Positions 1 to 6,469 of a stretch of 13,063 bases of DNA are shown here, piece by piece; position 1 is the stretch's first letter, and each line of letters starts with the position of its first letter. The position numbers were made by a program, and so were the translations under genes. Below the pieces are notes generated by a model. That model was given only the letters and a program-made list of their open reading frames with translations, had not been told where the DNA came from and did not search any database. This DNA comes from Thermoplasmatota archaeon (lineage in GTDB: Archaea; Thermoplasmatota; Thermoplasmata; RBG-16-68-12; JAGMCJ01), in the NCBI GenBank assembly GCA_022848825.1, contig JAJISH010000449.1:1-13063 (forward strand). The letters are read 5' to 3'.

Positions 1-1032
1 CGAGATGGTGTCAAGGCCCAACCGATTGCAGAGCATATTCGCATCCACGATTGCCTGCAGGTCTTTGTTCCCGGTATTGGATCCGAGCATCGCAAGTGTT
101 TCGTACTCCGGTCTGTCGTACTTACCATCGAGCGTTGCTGGACAGGCAATCGGGCACGCACAGCAAGGGACCGGTTTGACGTCATACTTCTCGTATATGG
201 CCTCCCCCGAGATATCCGAAGCGCGCTCGAACTGAGCCTCCTGGTAGTTCCTTGTGGGAAGCCTGTCCCTTTCGCTCGCGGTCTCCAATATTCCTGTTGT
301 CCCGTACTTGTAGAATGGCCGCCCCTCCTCCTTCTCCTTTCGGACGCTGGCGTTGAACTCTCTGACGACCTCCTTCAGTTTCTTCGGGTCGCTCACAGGG
401 ACTTTGAGGCTACCTTTGGCGACGATCGCCTTCAGTCTCTTTGAGCCGAAGACTGCCCCGAGGCCGCCTCTCCCTGACGCCCGTCTAGTGTCGCTAATGA
501 GGCACGAGAAGAGAACCAGATTCTCACCCGCTGGGCCTATCGTTACGCAATGAGAATCCTCCCCCTCCATCGACCTGAGTTCCTGCTCCGCAGTGTCTGT
601 TTCGAGACCCCACAGGTCGCGGGCGTCTTTGACGTGTGCTTCTCCGTTCTCTATCGTGATGTAGGCTGGGTGGTCCGAAACCCCCTCCACGATGACGACG
701 TCGAAGCCCGATTTCTTGAGTGAATGACCGAAGTTGCCGCCGGCGTACGTATCCAGAAACATACCAGTCATAGGTGATATCGCGGCGGTGCAGAACCTTC
801 CCGTGCTGGGCACGGCAGTTCCTTGGAACGGACCGACAGTGAGGGCGATTTCGTTGTCGGAGGAGAACGGGAACGTCCCCACGTCGAGTTCCCCGCAGAT
901 GTAGTAGGCCGCCAGACCCTTCGCGCCGAGGAACTTCTCAATGACGTCATCGGGGATGTCCTCATAGGTGACATCTCTCGTTGACAGGTTGATTCTCGTG
1001 AGCTTCCCCCAGTAACCGTGCAGGTCTCCCAT
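1..1032 (-). CDS. Aldehyde:ferredoxin oxidoreductase, N-terminal part (gene cut by window edge)
   Basis: This family uses a tungsten-bispyranopterin cofactor and a [4Fe-4S] cluster to oxidise aldehydes to carboxylic acids, passing electrons to ferredoxin in the cytoplasm. Archaea use it mainly in peptide and sugar fermentation. Only 344 of the usual roughly 600 residues are visible. Residues 9-16 (GKLTRINL) are the typical family opening. The stretch around 65-110 (TVGPFQGT, STGRF, AGGNFG, SGFDVVIVEG) matches the N-terminal pterin-binding domain. C290, C293 and C297 form the CxxCxxxC part of the cluster site, followed by PEYET and LCNRLGLDTIS. The fourth cluster cysteine lies beyond the edge. 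I chose the ATG at 1032-1030 because it places the GKLxRINL motif near the N-terminus. No strong Shine-Dalgarno site is visible. The GTPase gene is divergent, across a 114-base gap. Family membership is firm; the substrate (general aldehyde, formaldehyde or glyceraldehyde-3-phosphate) cannot be decided from this half. Confidence 0.93.
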   Translation of the reverse strand, partial: MGDLHGYWGKLTRINLSTRDVTYEDIPDDVIEKFLGAKGLAAYYICGELDVGTFPFSSDNEIALTVGPFQGTAVPSTGRFCTAAISPMTGMFLDTYAGGNFGHSLKKSGFDVVIVEGVSDHPAYITIENGEAHVKDARDLWGLETDTAEQELRSMEGEDSHCVTIGPAGENLVLFSCLISDTRRASGRGGLGAVFGSKRLKAIVAKGSLKVPVSDPKKLKEVVREFNASVRKEKEEGRPFYKYGTTGILETASERDRLPTRNYQEAQFERASDISGEAIYEKYDVKPVPCCACPIACPATLDGKYDRPEYETLAMLGSNTGNKDLQAIVDANMLCNRLGLDTIS

Positions 1033-1146
1033 GGCAGACCAGAAAGGGAACGCGGTATTTCCAGGTTTCTCAAGCGCCAGTGCTCGTATCAATCTTGATA
1101 ATGGTAGAGAAACCGTTTTTAGGCTCTGAGTAGTGGATAGTCTTCA
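1033..1146. promoter_or_regulatory. Divergent intergenic region with weak TATA-like elements
   Basis: This gap of 114 bases separates the oxidoreductase (leftward) from the GTPase (rightward), so both promoters should lie here. On the plus strand, CGTTTTTAG at about 1114-1122 sits roughly 26 bases before the GTPase ATG. On the minus strand, GGAAATACC at about 1052-1061 sits at a similar distance from the oxidoreductase ATG. Both are poor matches to the archaeal TATA box, and placement near -26 of the start codon would imply leaderless or nearly leaderless mRNAs. The calls rest mainly on position. Confidence 0.3.
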
Positions 1147-1785
1147 ATGGACAAAGGCCACTCCTTGGAGTACGATGCCCCAATCAAGATGAAAGTCTGT
1201 TTCGTGGGCGACTTCGCGGTCGGCAAGACCAGTGTAGCGGAACGATTCGTCCATAACCGGTTCAGATCCGCGTATGTTCCTACTATAGGTACACAGATAC
1301 TCAAGAAGCAGTTCACGCTGGGACATCCGAGTCGCAAGGGGACGATCCAGATAGACATGGTAATATGGGACATAATGGGTCAGAAGGGATTCAGGGAACT
1401 CCTCAATGAAGCCTATTTCCACGGCACGAGGGCTGTGTTGGCGGTCTGCGATGTCACTCGAGAGGAGACCCTCGACAATCTGACCTACTGGATCGACGCC
1501 GTCTATAATGTCACCGGACCAATACCCGTTCGAATCCTTGGCAACAAATGGGATCTCAAGAATCAGCTGGAGATGGACGAGGCCGACATCACTGCGATGG
1601 CTGAGAAGTACGATACGGGATACAGCCTGACCAGTGCTAGGACGGGAAAGGACGTGGAGACGGCCTTCTATGCCCTCGCCGAGAAATACATCATCGAGAA
1701 GTTCGCGACCGGCAAGGACCATCAGACTGAGGAATTCGCCGTCACATCCACAGGACAGTCTCGCGGGAAATCCTTGGCGGATTGA
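1147..1785 (+). CDS. Ras/Rab-like small GTP-binding protein
   Basis: A single-domain GTPase of 212 residues with all five G motifs: G1 GDFAVGKTS (21-29), G2 in YVPTIGT with the switch I Thr at 46, G3 WDIMGQ (74-79) with the Gln that aligns with Ras Gln61, G4 NKWD (133-136) and G5 TSA (162-164). Spacing and the TIGT and WDxxGQ strings place it in the Ras/Rab-like group, not among translational or Era-type GTPases. The usual Glu after the G3 Gln is Lys (K80). The C-terminus (from about 185) is polar and ends SLAD, with no cysteine for prenylation, so the protein is probably cytosolic or binds a partner. No activator or exchange factor is encoded nearby. It begins with ATG; an internal Met15 is an alternative start, but residues 1-14 would be short for a separate domain. 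It appears monocistronic: divergent from the oxidoreductase and followed by a T-run. Its cellular role is unknown. Confidence 0.88.
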   Translation: MDKGHSLEYDAPIKMKVCFVGDFAVGKTSVAERFVHNRFRSAYVPTIGTQILKKQFTLGHPSRKGTIQIDMVIWDIMGQKGFRELLNEAYFHGTRAVLAVCDVTREETLDNLTYWIDAVYNVTGPIPVRILGNKWDLKNQLEMDEADITAMAEKYDTGYSLTSARTGKDVETAFYALAEKYIIEKFATGKDHQTEEFAVTSTGQSRGKSLAD

Positions 1786-1812
1786 GCCTCGCAGCCTCCC
1801 ACGTGCTCTCCG

Positions 1813-1819
1813 GTTTTTT
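1813..1819 (+). terminator. Possible T-run terminator after the GTPase gene
   Basis: Six T residues (1814-1819) occur about 28 bases after the GTPase stop codon and upstream of the next promoter. Archaeal RNA polymerase can terminate on U-tracts without a hairpin, and I see no strong hairpin here. The call rests on the T-run and its position only. Confidence 0.35.
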
Positions 1820-1917
1820 CGCATGAAGAGGGAAAAGGTCCGCGCTTCGCCATGCCTTCTCGCCAGTGATTCTCATCCGGAGAACCCGGGCCAGATTGTT
1901 GGCGCGAGTTCCCAAAT

Positions 1918-1926
1918 CTTAAATAG
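1918..1926 (+). promoter_or_regulatory. TATA box of the DUF1616-like/pth2/DUF99 operon, probably leaderless
   Basis: CTTAAATAG closely resembles the archaeal TATA consensus. Its centre lies about 27 bases upstream of the ATG at 1950, the usual distance from a TATA box to the transcription start. Transcription would therefore start at or within a few bases of the A of the start codon. No Shine-Dalgarno sequence precedes that ATG, which fits a leaderless mRNA. Confidence 0.65.
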
Positions 1927-1949
1927 GTCTACTCGTCTTTCAACGACAA

Positions 1950-2549
1950 ATGATTGAAGCGATTCTTGCCATCCTGTTCATATTCTTCCTGCCTGGCTTT
2001 CTCCTGGTCAACGCCATATTCCCGCGAAAGGGCGAGCTCGACAGGGAGTACGATCTTCTGTACAGAATCACTCTTGGGATAGTGATGAGTGTCGTCATTG
2101 CCGTTGCCGTGGGGTTCGTGCTCAACTCGCTGACTCAGGACTTCGGGATTACTCAGGAGTCGGGCCTGGGTTTCGTCACAGGTGCGAATCTGTGGGTTAT
2201 CCTCGTGACGCTCTCGATTCTACTCTTCGTCCTGGGCTGGCTTCGGGGGTCATATCCCTCCATGGGGAGACTGCACCCGAGTTTGCTCAGACATCCCAAG
2301 AGGGAACCACAGTCTGTGCTCGTCGATGTGAAGGAGGACAGGGAGATCGTCGAGGAGATCAGAAACCTCGCTAGAACTCGCGAGGAGCTGAGATTGAAGA
2401 TAAAGGACCATGAGAGGAGGATAAGGCAGAGCACGGGAAAGATCAGGGAGAGCTATCTGAACAAGAAGAATCGGGCAATGGAAGAGCTGAAAGAAGTGGA
2501 CATCAAGCTCAGGAAGATAGAGGAGCAGAGGGCCCGGGAGCTGTATTGA
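1950..2549 (+). CDS. Membrane protein with DUF1616-like N-terminus and C-terminal coiled coil
   Basis: A protein of 199 residues with two parts. The first 100 residues hold three hydrophobic segments (about 3-24, 40-60 and 79-98), and the opening FLPGFLLVNAIFPRKGELD resembles the start of archaeal DUF1616 membrane proteins. The second part (about 126-198) is highly charged, rich in Glu, Lys and Arg with heptad-like Leu/Ile spacing (EEIRNLARTREELRLKIK, then MEELKEVDIKLRKIEEQ), and should form a long coiled coil. By the positive-inside rule, the Arg/Lys-rich segment after the third helix suggests that the tail is cytoplasmic. The start is fixed by the TATA box at 1918, which points to a leaderless mRNA. 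The stop is eight bases before the pth2 ATG, so the two genes are probably cotranscribed. The function is unknown. DUF1616 membership is from memory of the family pattern and is less certain than the topology. Confidence 0.8.
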   Translation: MIEAILAILFIFFLPGFLLVNAIFPRKGELDREYDLLYRITLGIVMSVVIAVAVGFVLNSLTQDFGITQESGLGFVTGANLWVILVTLSILLFVLGWLRGSYPSMGRLHPSLLRHPKREPQSVLVDVKEDREIVEEIRNLARTREELRLKIKDHERRIRQSTGKIRESYLNKKNRAMEELKEVDIKLRKIEEQRARELY

Positions 2550-2557
2550 GGCGATCG

Positions 2558-2911
2558 ATGGAACACAAGCTCGTCGTTGCGGTGAGAGACGACCTTAAGC
2601 TCTCTGGGGGGAAGATGGCTGTTCAGGTCGCCCACGCAGCGGTCAAGTGCTCGATCGAGTGTCGGAAGGAGAGCAAGAGATGGTTCTCTCGATGGATGAA
2701 GGAGGGCCAGAAAAAGGTCGTGGTCAGGGCAAGGGACCTCCGTGAGCTCCGCGATCTGGAAAGAAAGGCCTCACGACTGAAGATCACGGTCGCGCTGATT
2801 GAGGATGCAGGCCTGACGGAGATACCTCCTGGAACCGCGACGTGTCTCGGGATGGGTCCAGCCCCTGATTCCATAATCGACCAGGTCACCGGACGCCTGG
2901 ACTTGTGGTAG
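2558..2911 (+). CDS. pth2: Peptidyl-tRNA hydrolase, Pth2 (archaeal/eukaryotic type)
   Basis: The enzyme hydrolyses the ester bond of peptidyl-tRNA that has fallen off ribosomes, recycling tRNA in the cytoplasm. The 117-residue length is typical for Pth2. The N-terminal signature is present: VVAVRDDLKLSGGKMAVQVAHAA (5-27 overall), with conserved K19, Q23 and H26. The C-terminal signature EDAGLTEIPPGTATCLGMGP (82-101) contains the DAG and GT elements, with the GP turn at its end. I chose the ATG at 2558 over a TTG at 2546 for two reasons. It has a GAGG Shine-Dalgarno site (2548-2551) six bases upstream, and it gives the usual N-terminus, whereas the TTG would overlap the preceding stop codon. 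It is the middle gene of a compact operon, eight bases after the membrane protein and one base before the DUF99 gene. It converges with pelota, another factor for stalled translation; that link is contextual. Confidence 0.95.
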   Translation: MEHKLVVAVRDDLKLSGGKMAVQVAHAAVKCSIECRKESKRWFSRWMKEGQKKVVVRARDLRELRDLERKASRLKITVALIEDAGLTEIPPGTATCLGMGPAPDSIIDQVTGRLDLW

Positions 2912-2912
2912 G

Positions 2913-3485
2913 ATGAAGGAGAACATCAGGATTCTGGGGATCGACGATTCGCCGTTCAGTTTTGAGGATGAAAGCGCGGAGATCGTGGGGGCACTCATTC
3001 GAACGCCCAACTACATCGAGGCGGTGATGAGATCCGAGGTCGATGTGGACGGGTGGAACTCCACGCTGAAGGTGGCAGAAATGGTGCGGTCTTCCAGATA
3101 CCGCGAGAACATCTCGGTGATCTTCCTTGACGGAATCGCCCTGGGCGGGTTCAACGTCGTGGACATTGGCAAGCTGAGCGAGGAAGTCGGGATTCCTGTA
3201 GCAAGCATCAGCAGGAAACGCCCGGATATGGAATCGATCAGGATCGCGCTCGAGAAGAAGTTCGATGATTGGAAGGAAAGGTTCAAGCTCATCTCAAAGA
3301 ACGAGATCAAGAAGGTGGAGACAGAGCACAGTCCCATCTATGTGCAGCACGTCGGCATAGGCTTCGCCGAACTGAAGGGCACGATTAGGAAATCTACCGT
3401 GAGAGGCGCTCTTCCCGAGCCCATCCGGGTGGCCCACCTGATCGTCACCGCGTTCAAGCGTGGAGAGTCCTACGGACGGGCATAG
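2913..3485 (+). CDS. DUF99/UPF0215 family protein (endonuclease V-like fold, predicted)
   Basis: A 190-residue protein matching the mainly archaeal DUF99 (UPF0215) family. Recognisable elements are the N-terminal LGIDDSPF (8-15), the central FLDGIALGGFNVVDI (71-85), ISRKRPDM (99-106) and the C-terminal LPEPIRVAHLIVTAF (167-181). The acidic residues D11, D12 and D73 sit where an RNase H/endonuclease V-like fold would carry metal ligands. The family has been called 'endonuclease dU' in databases because of that similarity; to my knowledge the activity is not well established, so a nucleic-acid repair role is inference. The length is normal. The ATG lies one base after the pth2 stop, with GG-rich sequence just upstream, so translation is probably coupled to pth2. 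The stop codon is two bases from the end of the convergent pelota gene. Confidence 0.88.
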   Translation: MKENIRILGIDDSPFSFEDESAEIVGALIRTPNYIEAVMRSEVDVDGWNSTLKVAEMVRSSRYRENISVIFLDGIALGGFNVVDIGKLSEEVGIPVASISRKRPDMESIRIALEKKFDDWKERFKLISKNEIKKVETEHSPIYVQHVGIGFAELKGTIRKSTVRGALPEPIRVAHLIVTAFKRGESYGRA

Positions 3486-3487
3486 TA

Positions 3488-4519
3488 CTAGATCTTGTAG
3501 CGCAGAAGGGCGGCCAGCCCTCCGAGCGACAGGAGCTTCTTTCCCGCCTCGTGACGGCTGCTTATGATGACGACCTTCCCTTTGGCTCTTTCCGCCCCCT
3601 TCATCAGGGCCTCTCTCCGCTCGTCCCTTATCGAGTCCTCCGTGACGAGCAATGTTTCGATCGCGCCCATGTCAATGGCTCTTGAGACCTCCTCCTCTCC
3701 ATAGGCGTACGCCCCCTCCTTCGAGATCTCCGAAAGCACCTCCTCAACGAGCCTCGTCTCCGTGGCGACCTTGCTGTCGAGGAGCGCCTGCTCTCCCATG
3801 CCACGCTTGAGAGCTTCCTGGATCCCCGCCATACCAGCCGAACCCGTGACAATCGTGTAGCCCTTCTCGAACGTCCCTGCTGACTTCCTCTTGCCGTAGT
3901 CGAAGAAGTCCTTCCTCGTGAAGCCTGGACCGACAACGATGAGGATGCCCGTCTGCTCCAGGGACTTGGTCGTGTCAAGGATTTCGGAGAAGTAGTCCTC
4001 CTTCGTAGCGGGACTCTTGAACTGCTTCCCAGATCCGGGTCCTCTGATTGTGGCTATCTCCCTAATCGCGTACTGATGCATTTGCGCTAGGAGCGCCGAC
4101 TCGTCGTCCATCGAAACGAACGTAATCAGAGGTTGCAGTGTGGATGCAACGGCATCCTCTATCCTTCTCAGATGTGAGTCCTTCCAGTCCTTCACTATGC
4201 TGATGTTGTCCCTCAGAGTGACGTTGAATGTATGGTAGGAGCCAATCTCCTCGGAGCCCGTCTCGATGGTCCCACGTATCCTGAGCCTATCCGTGAAGTC
4301 ATGGAACTCTGCCTTCTGTACGCGGATGCCGAGCCTGACCCTCTTCTTGCCCATTCTCTCCGGTCTCAGCTTGTCTGTCAACTGATCATCCCTGCGGAAC
4401 GTCATGGCAACGACCAGATCTCCCTCCTCGATCAGATTGTAGAGATGCCACAGGTCGTCCATGGTCTGAATGAGCAATTTGATGTTGCCCTTCTTATCGT
4501 CTCTGAAAAGGACCTTCAT
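3488..4519 (-). CDS. pelA: Pelota (aPelota), mRNA surveillance and ribosome rescue factor
   Basis: Pelota is the Dom34/eRF1-like protein that enters the A site of stalled ribosomes. In archaea it works with aEF1 alpha and ABCE1 to split the subunits for no-go and non-stop rescue. The 343 residues cover all three domains: A (about 1-130, Sm-like, starting MKVLFRDDKKGNIKLL), B (about 135-250, with VVGPGFTRKDFF at 195-206) and C (about 255-343). The C-terminal EAGKKLLSLGGLAALLRYKI (324-343) is diagnostic for the family. The eRF1 GGQ motif is absent, as expected, so no peptide release is predicted. The start ATG at 4519 has a GAGG-like element eight bases upstream. It stands alone on the minus strand, downstream of the intergenic region 4520-4797, and converges with the DUF99 gene with almost no space, so any terminator must lie inside the neighbouring coding sequence. 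Confidence 0.96.
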   Translation of the reverse strand: MKVLFRDDKKGNIKLLIQTMDDLWHLYNLIEEGDLVVAMTFRRDDQLTDKLRPERMGKKRVRLGIRVQKAEFHDFTDRLRIRGTIETGSEEIGSYHTFNVTLRDNISIVKDWKDSHLRRIEDAVASTLQPLITFVSMDDESALLAQMHQYAIREIATIRGPGSGKQFKSPATKEDYFSEILDTTKSLEQTGILIVVGPGFTRKDFFDYGKRKSAGTFEKGYTIVTGSAGMAGIQEALKRGMGEQALLDSKVATETRLVEEVLSEISKEGAYAYGEEEVSRAIDMGAIETLLVTEDSIRDERREALMKGAERAKGKVVIISSRHEAGKKLLSLGGLAALLRYKI

Positions 4520-4582
4520 CCAGCTTTCCTCAAGCTTTGAATGAGAAGACTCTATTTCTTTCTATCGGGATTGCAAGAAGGC

Positions 4583-4719
4583 GAGACGGGCAGGCAGTTA
4601 CTACCGAATCCAGTGTGATCCAGGTTCTTCCTGACGCGTGCCACCTTTGGGTTCAGGATTAGAGCGCACCCTTTGTCCCAGCGTGCATATTGCTGAGTGG
4701 TCTTACCGCTACCCGTCTC
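4583..4719. repeat. Long-range 8-bp inverted repeat
   Basis: GAGACGGG (4583-4590) and CCCGTCTC (4712-4719) are exact reverse complements that close a 121-base interval. After one mismatch, two more pairs can form inside. Smaller hairpins such as CAGG-TTCTT-CCTG (4621-4633) lie within. The right arm shares bases with the second repeat at 4715-4742, so the two structures are mutually exclusive. Repeats of this length can occur by chance in a few hundred bases, so significance is modest. Confidence 0.4.
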
Positions 4720-4742
4720 AGTATTCGCTATTCGGCTGAGAC
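4715..4742. repeat. 7-bp perfect inverted repeat (hairpin, 14-base loop)
   Basis: GTCTCAG (4715-4721) pairs with CTGAGAC (4736-4742). The loop holds a direct repeat, TATTCG-C-TATTCG. It could be a hairpin in the RNA downstream of aIF2 gamma (terminator or 3' end) or a protein-binding dyad. No T-run follows directly on the minus strand, so it is not a classical terminator. Confidence 0.45.
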
Positions 4743-4797
4743 AAGATAAAACTTTCCGACAAGGTAGGTTTCCTGAGAATCAGAAATGAGCCTCTGA

Positions 4798-6030
4798 TCA
4801 CTGAATGATCCCGTATCCTATCAAGCGCCATCTCCCGCCTATCCTCCGCGAAATGGCGATGCGCTGGCCCGGTTCCGCGCTTATCCGGATCTTGAGCGCG
4901 ATGTCGCTGAGCTGTTCTCGGGCGCTTGTCACGATGCCGACGGTCGTGGCGGTTCCCACGTTCAGCATCAGCGGCTCGTTCGTCTTGATGTTGTCAACTT
5001 CGAGCTCCTCCGCCGCGCCGACCACCCGCTCAAGGAGGTTTATCTCCAGTGTCAGGGATTTCAGCACGTCTGGAAGTGCCTTTTCCGCCCCCGCGACCCT
5101 TCCCGTCAGCGAGTCCGACTTCACCAGCGAGGGATCGAGTTCCGTACCCACGGCTATCAGCCCGCCCGGTCCAACCTCATCCCTCTGCGCGCCCCCGGAA
5201 ACGAGAGAGGTCACCTTGCTACTGATCGGATCCCAAACCATCTCTCCAGAAACCTCCCGCTTGAAGCCCGGAGTGATGAAGATGTCGTCCCCGACCTTTA
5301 TTCTCCCCTGTGTCAGGGAACCGCCTATGACTCCGCCCCGCAGCTTCTTCGGAGGCGTCCCAGGGACGTTTATGTCGAACGATCTGGCCACATTCATCTT
5401 CGGAGGTGCGTCGAGATCCCTGTCCGCAGTGGGTATTCTCTTCTCCATCTCCATTATGAGAACGTCGATGTTTATATGATGGTGGGCCGAGAGAGGTACA
5501 ATCGGTGAATTCTCAGCAATGGTCCCGTCAATGAAGGATCGGATCTCCTCGTAGTTCTCTCGACTCCTTTCTTGATCGACGATATCTATCTTGTTCTGGA
5601 CGATCACTATGTTCTCAACACCCGTGATGCTCAGCCCCATCAGGTGCTCCTTCGTCTGCGGCTGAGGACACTCCTCATTAGCAGCGACGAGAAGCAGGGC
5701 GCCGTCCATTATCGCAGCTCCTGAGAGCATGGTCGCCATCAGCGTCTCATGTCCGGGAGAGTCAACGAAGCTCACAGCTCTAAGGAACTCCCCCTTCGTT
5801 CCACACTTGGGGCATTTGGGTTCCACGGAGTAGCATTCGGGCTCCGGGCAGTCCGGGCATTTGTAGAATGAAGCATCGGCATATCCAAGCCTGATGGATA
5901 TCCCCCTCTTGATCTCCTCGGAATGCCTGTCGGTCCACTCCCCTGTGAGCATCTTCGTGAGGGTTGTCTTTCCATGGTCAACGTGACCGATCATCCCTAT
6001 GTTCGCCTCGGGCTGGACGGGAACATTCAT
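4798..6030 (-). CDS. Translation initiation factor aIF2, gamma subunit
   Basis: This is the GTPase core of the aIF2 heterotrimer, which carries Met-tRNAi to the small ribosomal subunit. The 410 residues are the normal length. G1 is GHVDHGKT (15-22), switch I includes [10 protein letters not shown] (42-51), G3 is DSPGHE (90-95), G4 is NKID (146-149) and G5 is SA at 181-182. A zinc knuckle (C58, C61, C73, C76), characteristic of aIF2/eIF2 gamma and absent from EF-Tu, lies between switch I and G3. Beta-barrel domains II (from about 200, including [19 protein letters not shown]) and III (about 325-410) follow. The ATG at 6030 overlaps the S6e stop codon as ATGA, so translation is coupled. It is the last gene of the cysS - rps6e - aIF2 gamma operon. 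The S6e/aIF2 gamma pairing is widespread in archaea. All key GTPase and zinc residues are intact. Confidence 0.97.
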   Translation of the reverse strand: MNVPVQPEANIGMIGHVDHGKTTLTKMLTGEWTDRHSEEIKRGISIRLGYADASFYKCPDCPEPECYSVEPKCPKCGTKGEFLRAVSFVDSPGHETLMATMLSGAAIMDGALLLVAANEECPQPQTKEHLMGLSITGVENIVIVQNKIDIVDQERSRENYEEIRSFIDGTIAENSPIVPLSAHHHINIDVLIMEMEKRIPTADRDLDAPPKMNVARSFDINVPGTPPKKLRGGVIGGSLTQGRIKVGDDIFITPGFKREVSGEMVWDPISSKVTSLVSGGAQRDEVGPGGLIAVGTELDPSLVKSDSLTGRVAGAEKALPDVLKSLTLEINLLERVVGAAEELEVDNIKTNEPLMLNVGTATTVGIVTSAREQLSDIALKIRISAEPGQRIAISRRIGGRWRLIGYGIIQ

Positions 6031-6452
6031 TCCGTGGCCTCTCTTGCCTTCAGGCTGTCCTCAATCGACCGGGGGCCCCTCTTCGTCACACGCAGGTTGA
6101 GCTGTGATATCTCTTGGGAGATCGCATTCCCGCGAAACGTTTTCCGTTTTCTCACGCCCTTGTCCTTCGGCTTGAATCCGACGCCCTTCGTGACAAGGAC
6201 ACTCTTCCTCCTTCCGCCCGGGATGTCCCTCCTCATGGGCGTTCCGGTCTTGTCCGATCCACCTGTGATCCTGAGCTTGTATCCTGGAAGGTCAACGAAA
6301 ATGCCGTCAATCTCCTCTCCGATCTTCTTTCCGATGAGGGAGTTCGCCTGGTGTCCCCCAATCGTTGTGGAGTAGCTTATGCCCTTCTTCGGGTCCGCGA
6401 TGATAGCCTTGAACTCAACCAATCCAACACCTTGCCCTCGCACTAATGCCAT
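6027..6452 (-). CDS. rps6e: Small-subunit ribosomal protein S6e
   Basis: S6e (eS6) is a 30S protein shared by archaea and eukaryotes. Its conserved core is visible: [36 protein letters not shown] (from about 63), [18 protein letters not shown] and a basic RKRKTFRGN segment. The span given (141 residues) uses the ATG at 6452, but a TTG at 6422-6420 is probably the true start. It would give [11 protein letters not shown], the usual S6e N-terminus, it has GGTG five bases upstream, and a TATA-like TTTAAAT at 6458-6467 would start transcription near 6436, inside the longer frame. The first ATG has no ribosome binding site and adds an unusual [11 protein letters not shown]. The gene follows cysS after 17 bases and overlaps aIF2 gamma by four. 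It may have both readthrough transcription and its own promoter. Family assignment is firm; only the start is open. Confidence 0.95.
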   Translation of the reverse strand: MALVRGQGVGLVEFKAIIADPKKGISYSTTIGGHQANSLIGKKIGEEIDGIFVDLPGYKLRITGGSDKTGTPMRRDIPGGRRKSVLVTKGVGFKPKDKGVRKRKTFRGNAISQEISQLNLRVTKRGPRSIEDSLKAREATE

Positions 6453-6457
6453 CTTCG

Positions 6458-6467
6458 TTTAAATAGA
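6458..6467 (-). promoter_or_regulatory. Possible internal TATA box for rps6e - aIF2 gamma
   Basis: Read on the minus strand the sequence is CTATTTAAAC, between the cysS stop and rps6e. A transcription start about 26 bases downstream (near 6436) lies after the first ATG of S6e but before the TTG at 6422. It therefore makes sense only if the TTG start is used. The core is nearly palindromic, so direction is inferred from the genes. Confidence 0.45.
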
Positions 6468-6469
6468 TT

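Larger units (their letters stand above)
4520..4797. other. 278-base intergenic stretch without a convincing gene; inverted repeats present
   Basis: This lies between pelota and aIF2 gamma, both on the minus strand. It must contain the pelota promoter, but the only candidate is a weak A/T element on the minus strand around 4551-4562. I found no tRNA cloverleaf, SRP RNA or RNase P signature. On the minus strand, the frame from 4779 down to a TAG at 4552-4554 is open for about 75 codons. It contains GSGKTT and SNCLPVSPSC but has no ATG and no ribosome binding site, and I recognise no family. Two inverted repeats (4583-4590 with 4712-4719, and 4715-4721 with 4736-4742) suggest possible RNA structure. 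The stretch could hold a regulatory leader, an unannotated small RNA or the remnant of a lost gene. Confidence 0.5.

Noticed and set aside
1144..1824. 226-codon frame on the minus strand
   Set aside because: It is antisense to the small GTPase, which has all five G motifs. The frame mirrors that gene and shows no family features.
4621..4700. Possible tRNA (GGGTTCAGGATT resembles a T-arm)
   Set aside because: No matching T-stem, anticodon arm or acceptor pairing could be built on either strand.
4552..4779. 75-codon minus-strand open frame containing GSGKTT
   Set aside because: GSGKTT alone resembles a P-loop, but the surrounding beta-strand pattern is missing. There is no ATG or ribosome binding site, and I recognise no family, so I do not call it a gene.
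4805..5479. 224-codon plus-strand frame
   Set aside because: It is antisense to aIF2 gamma; the translation is Ser/Pro-rich and low in pattern, typical of shadow frames.
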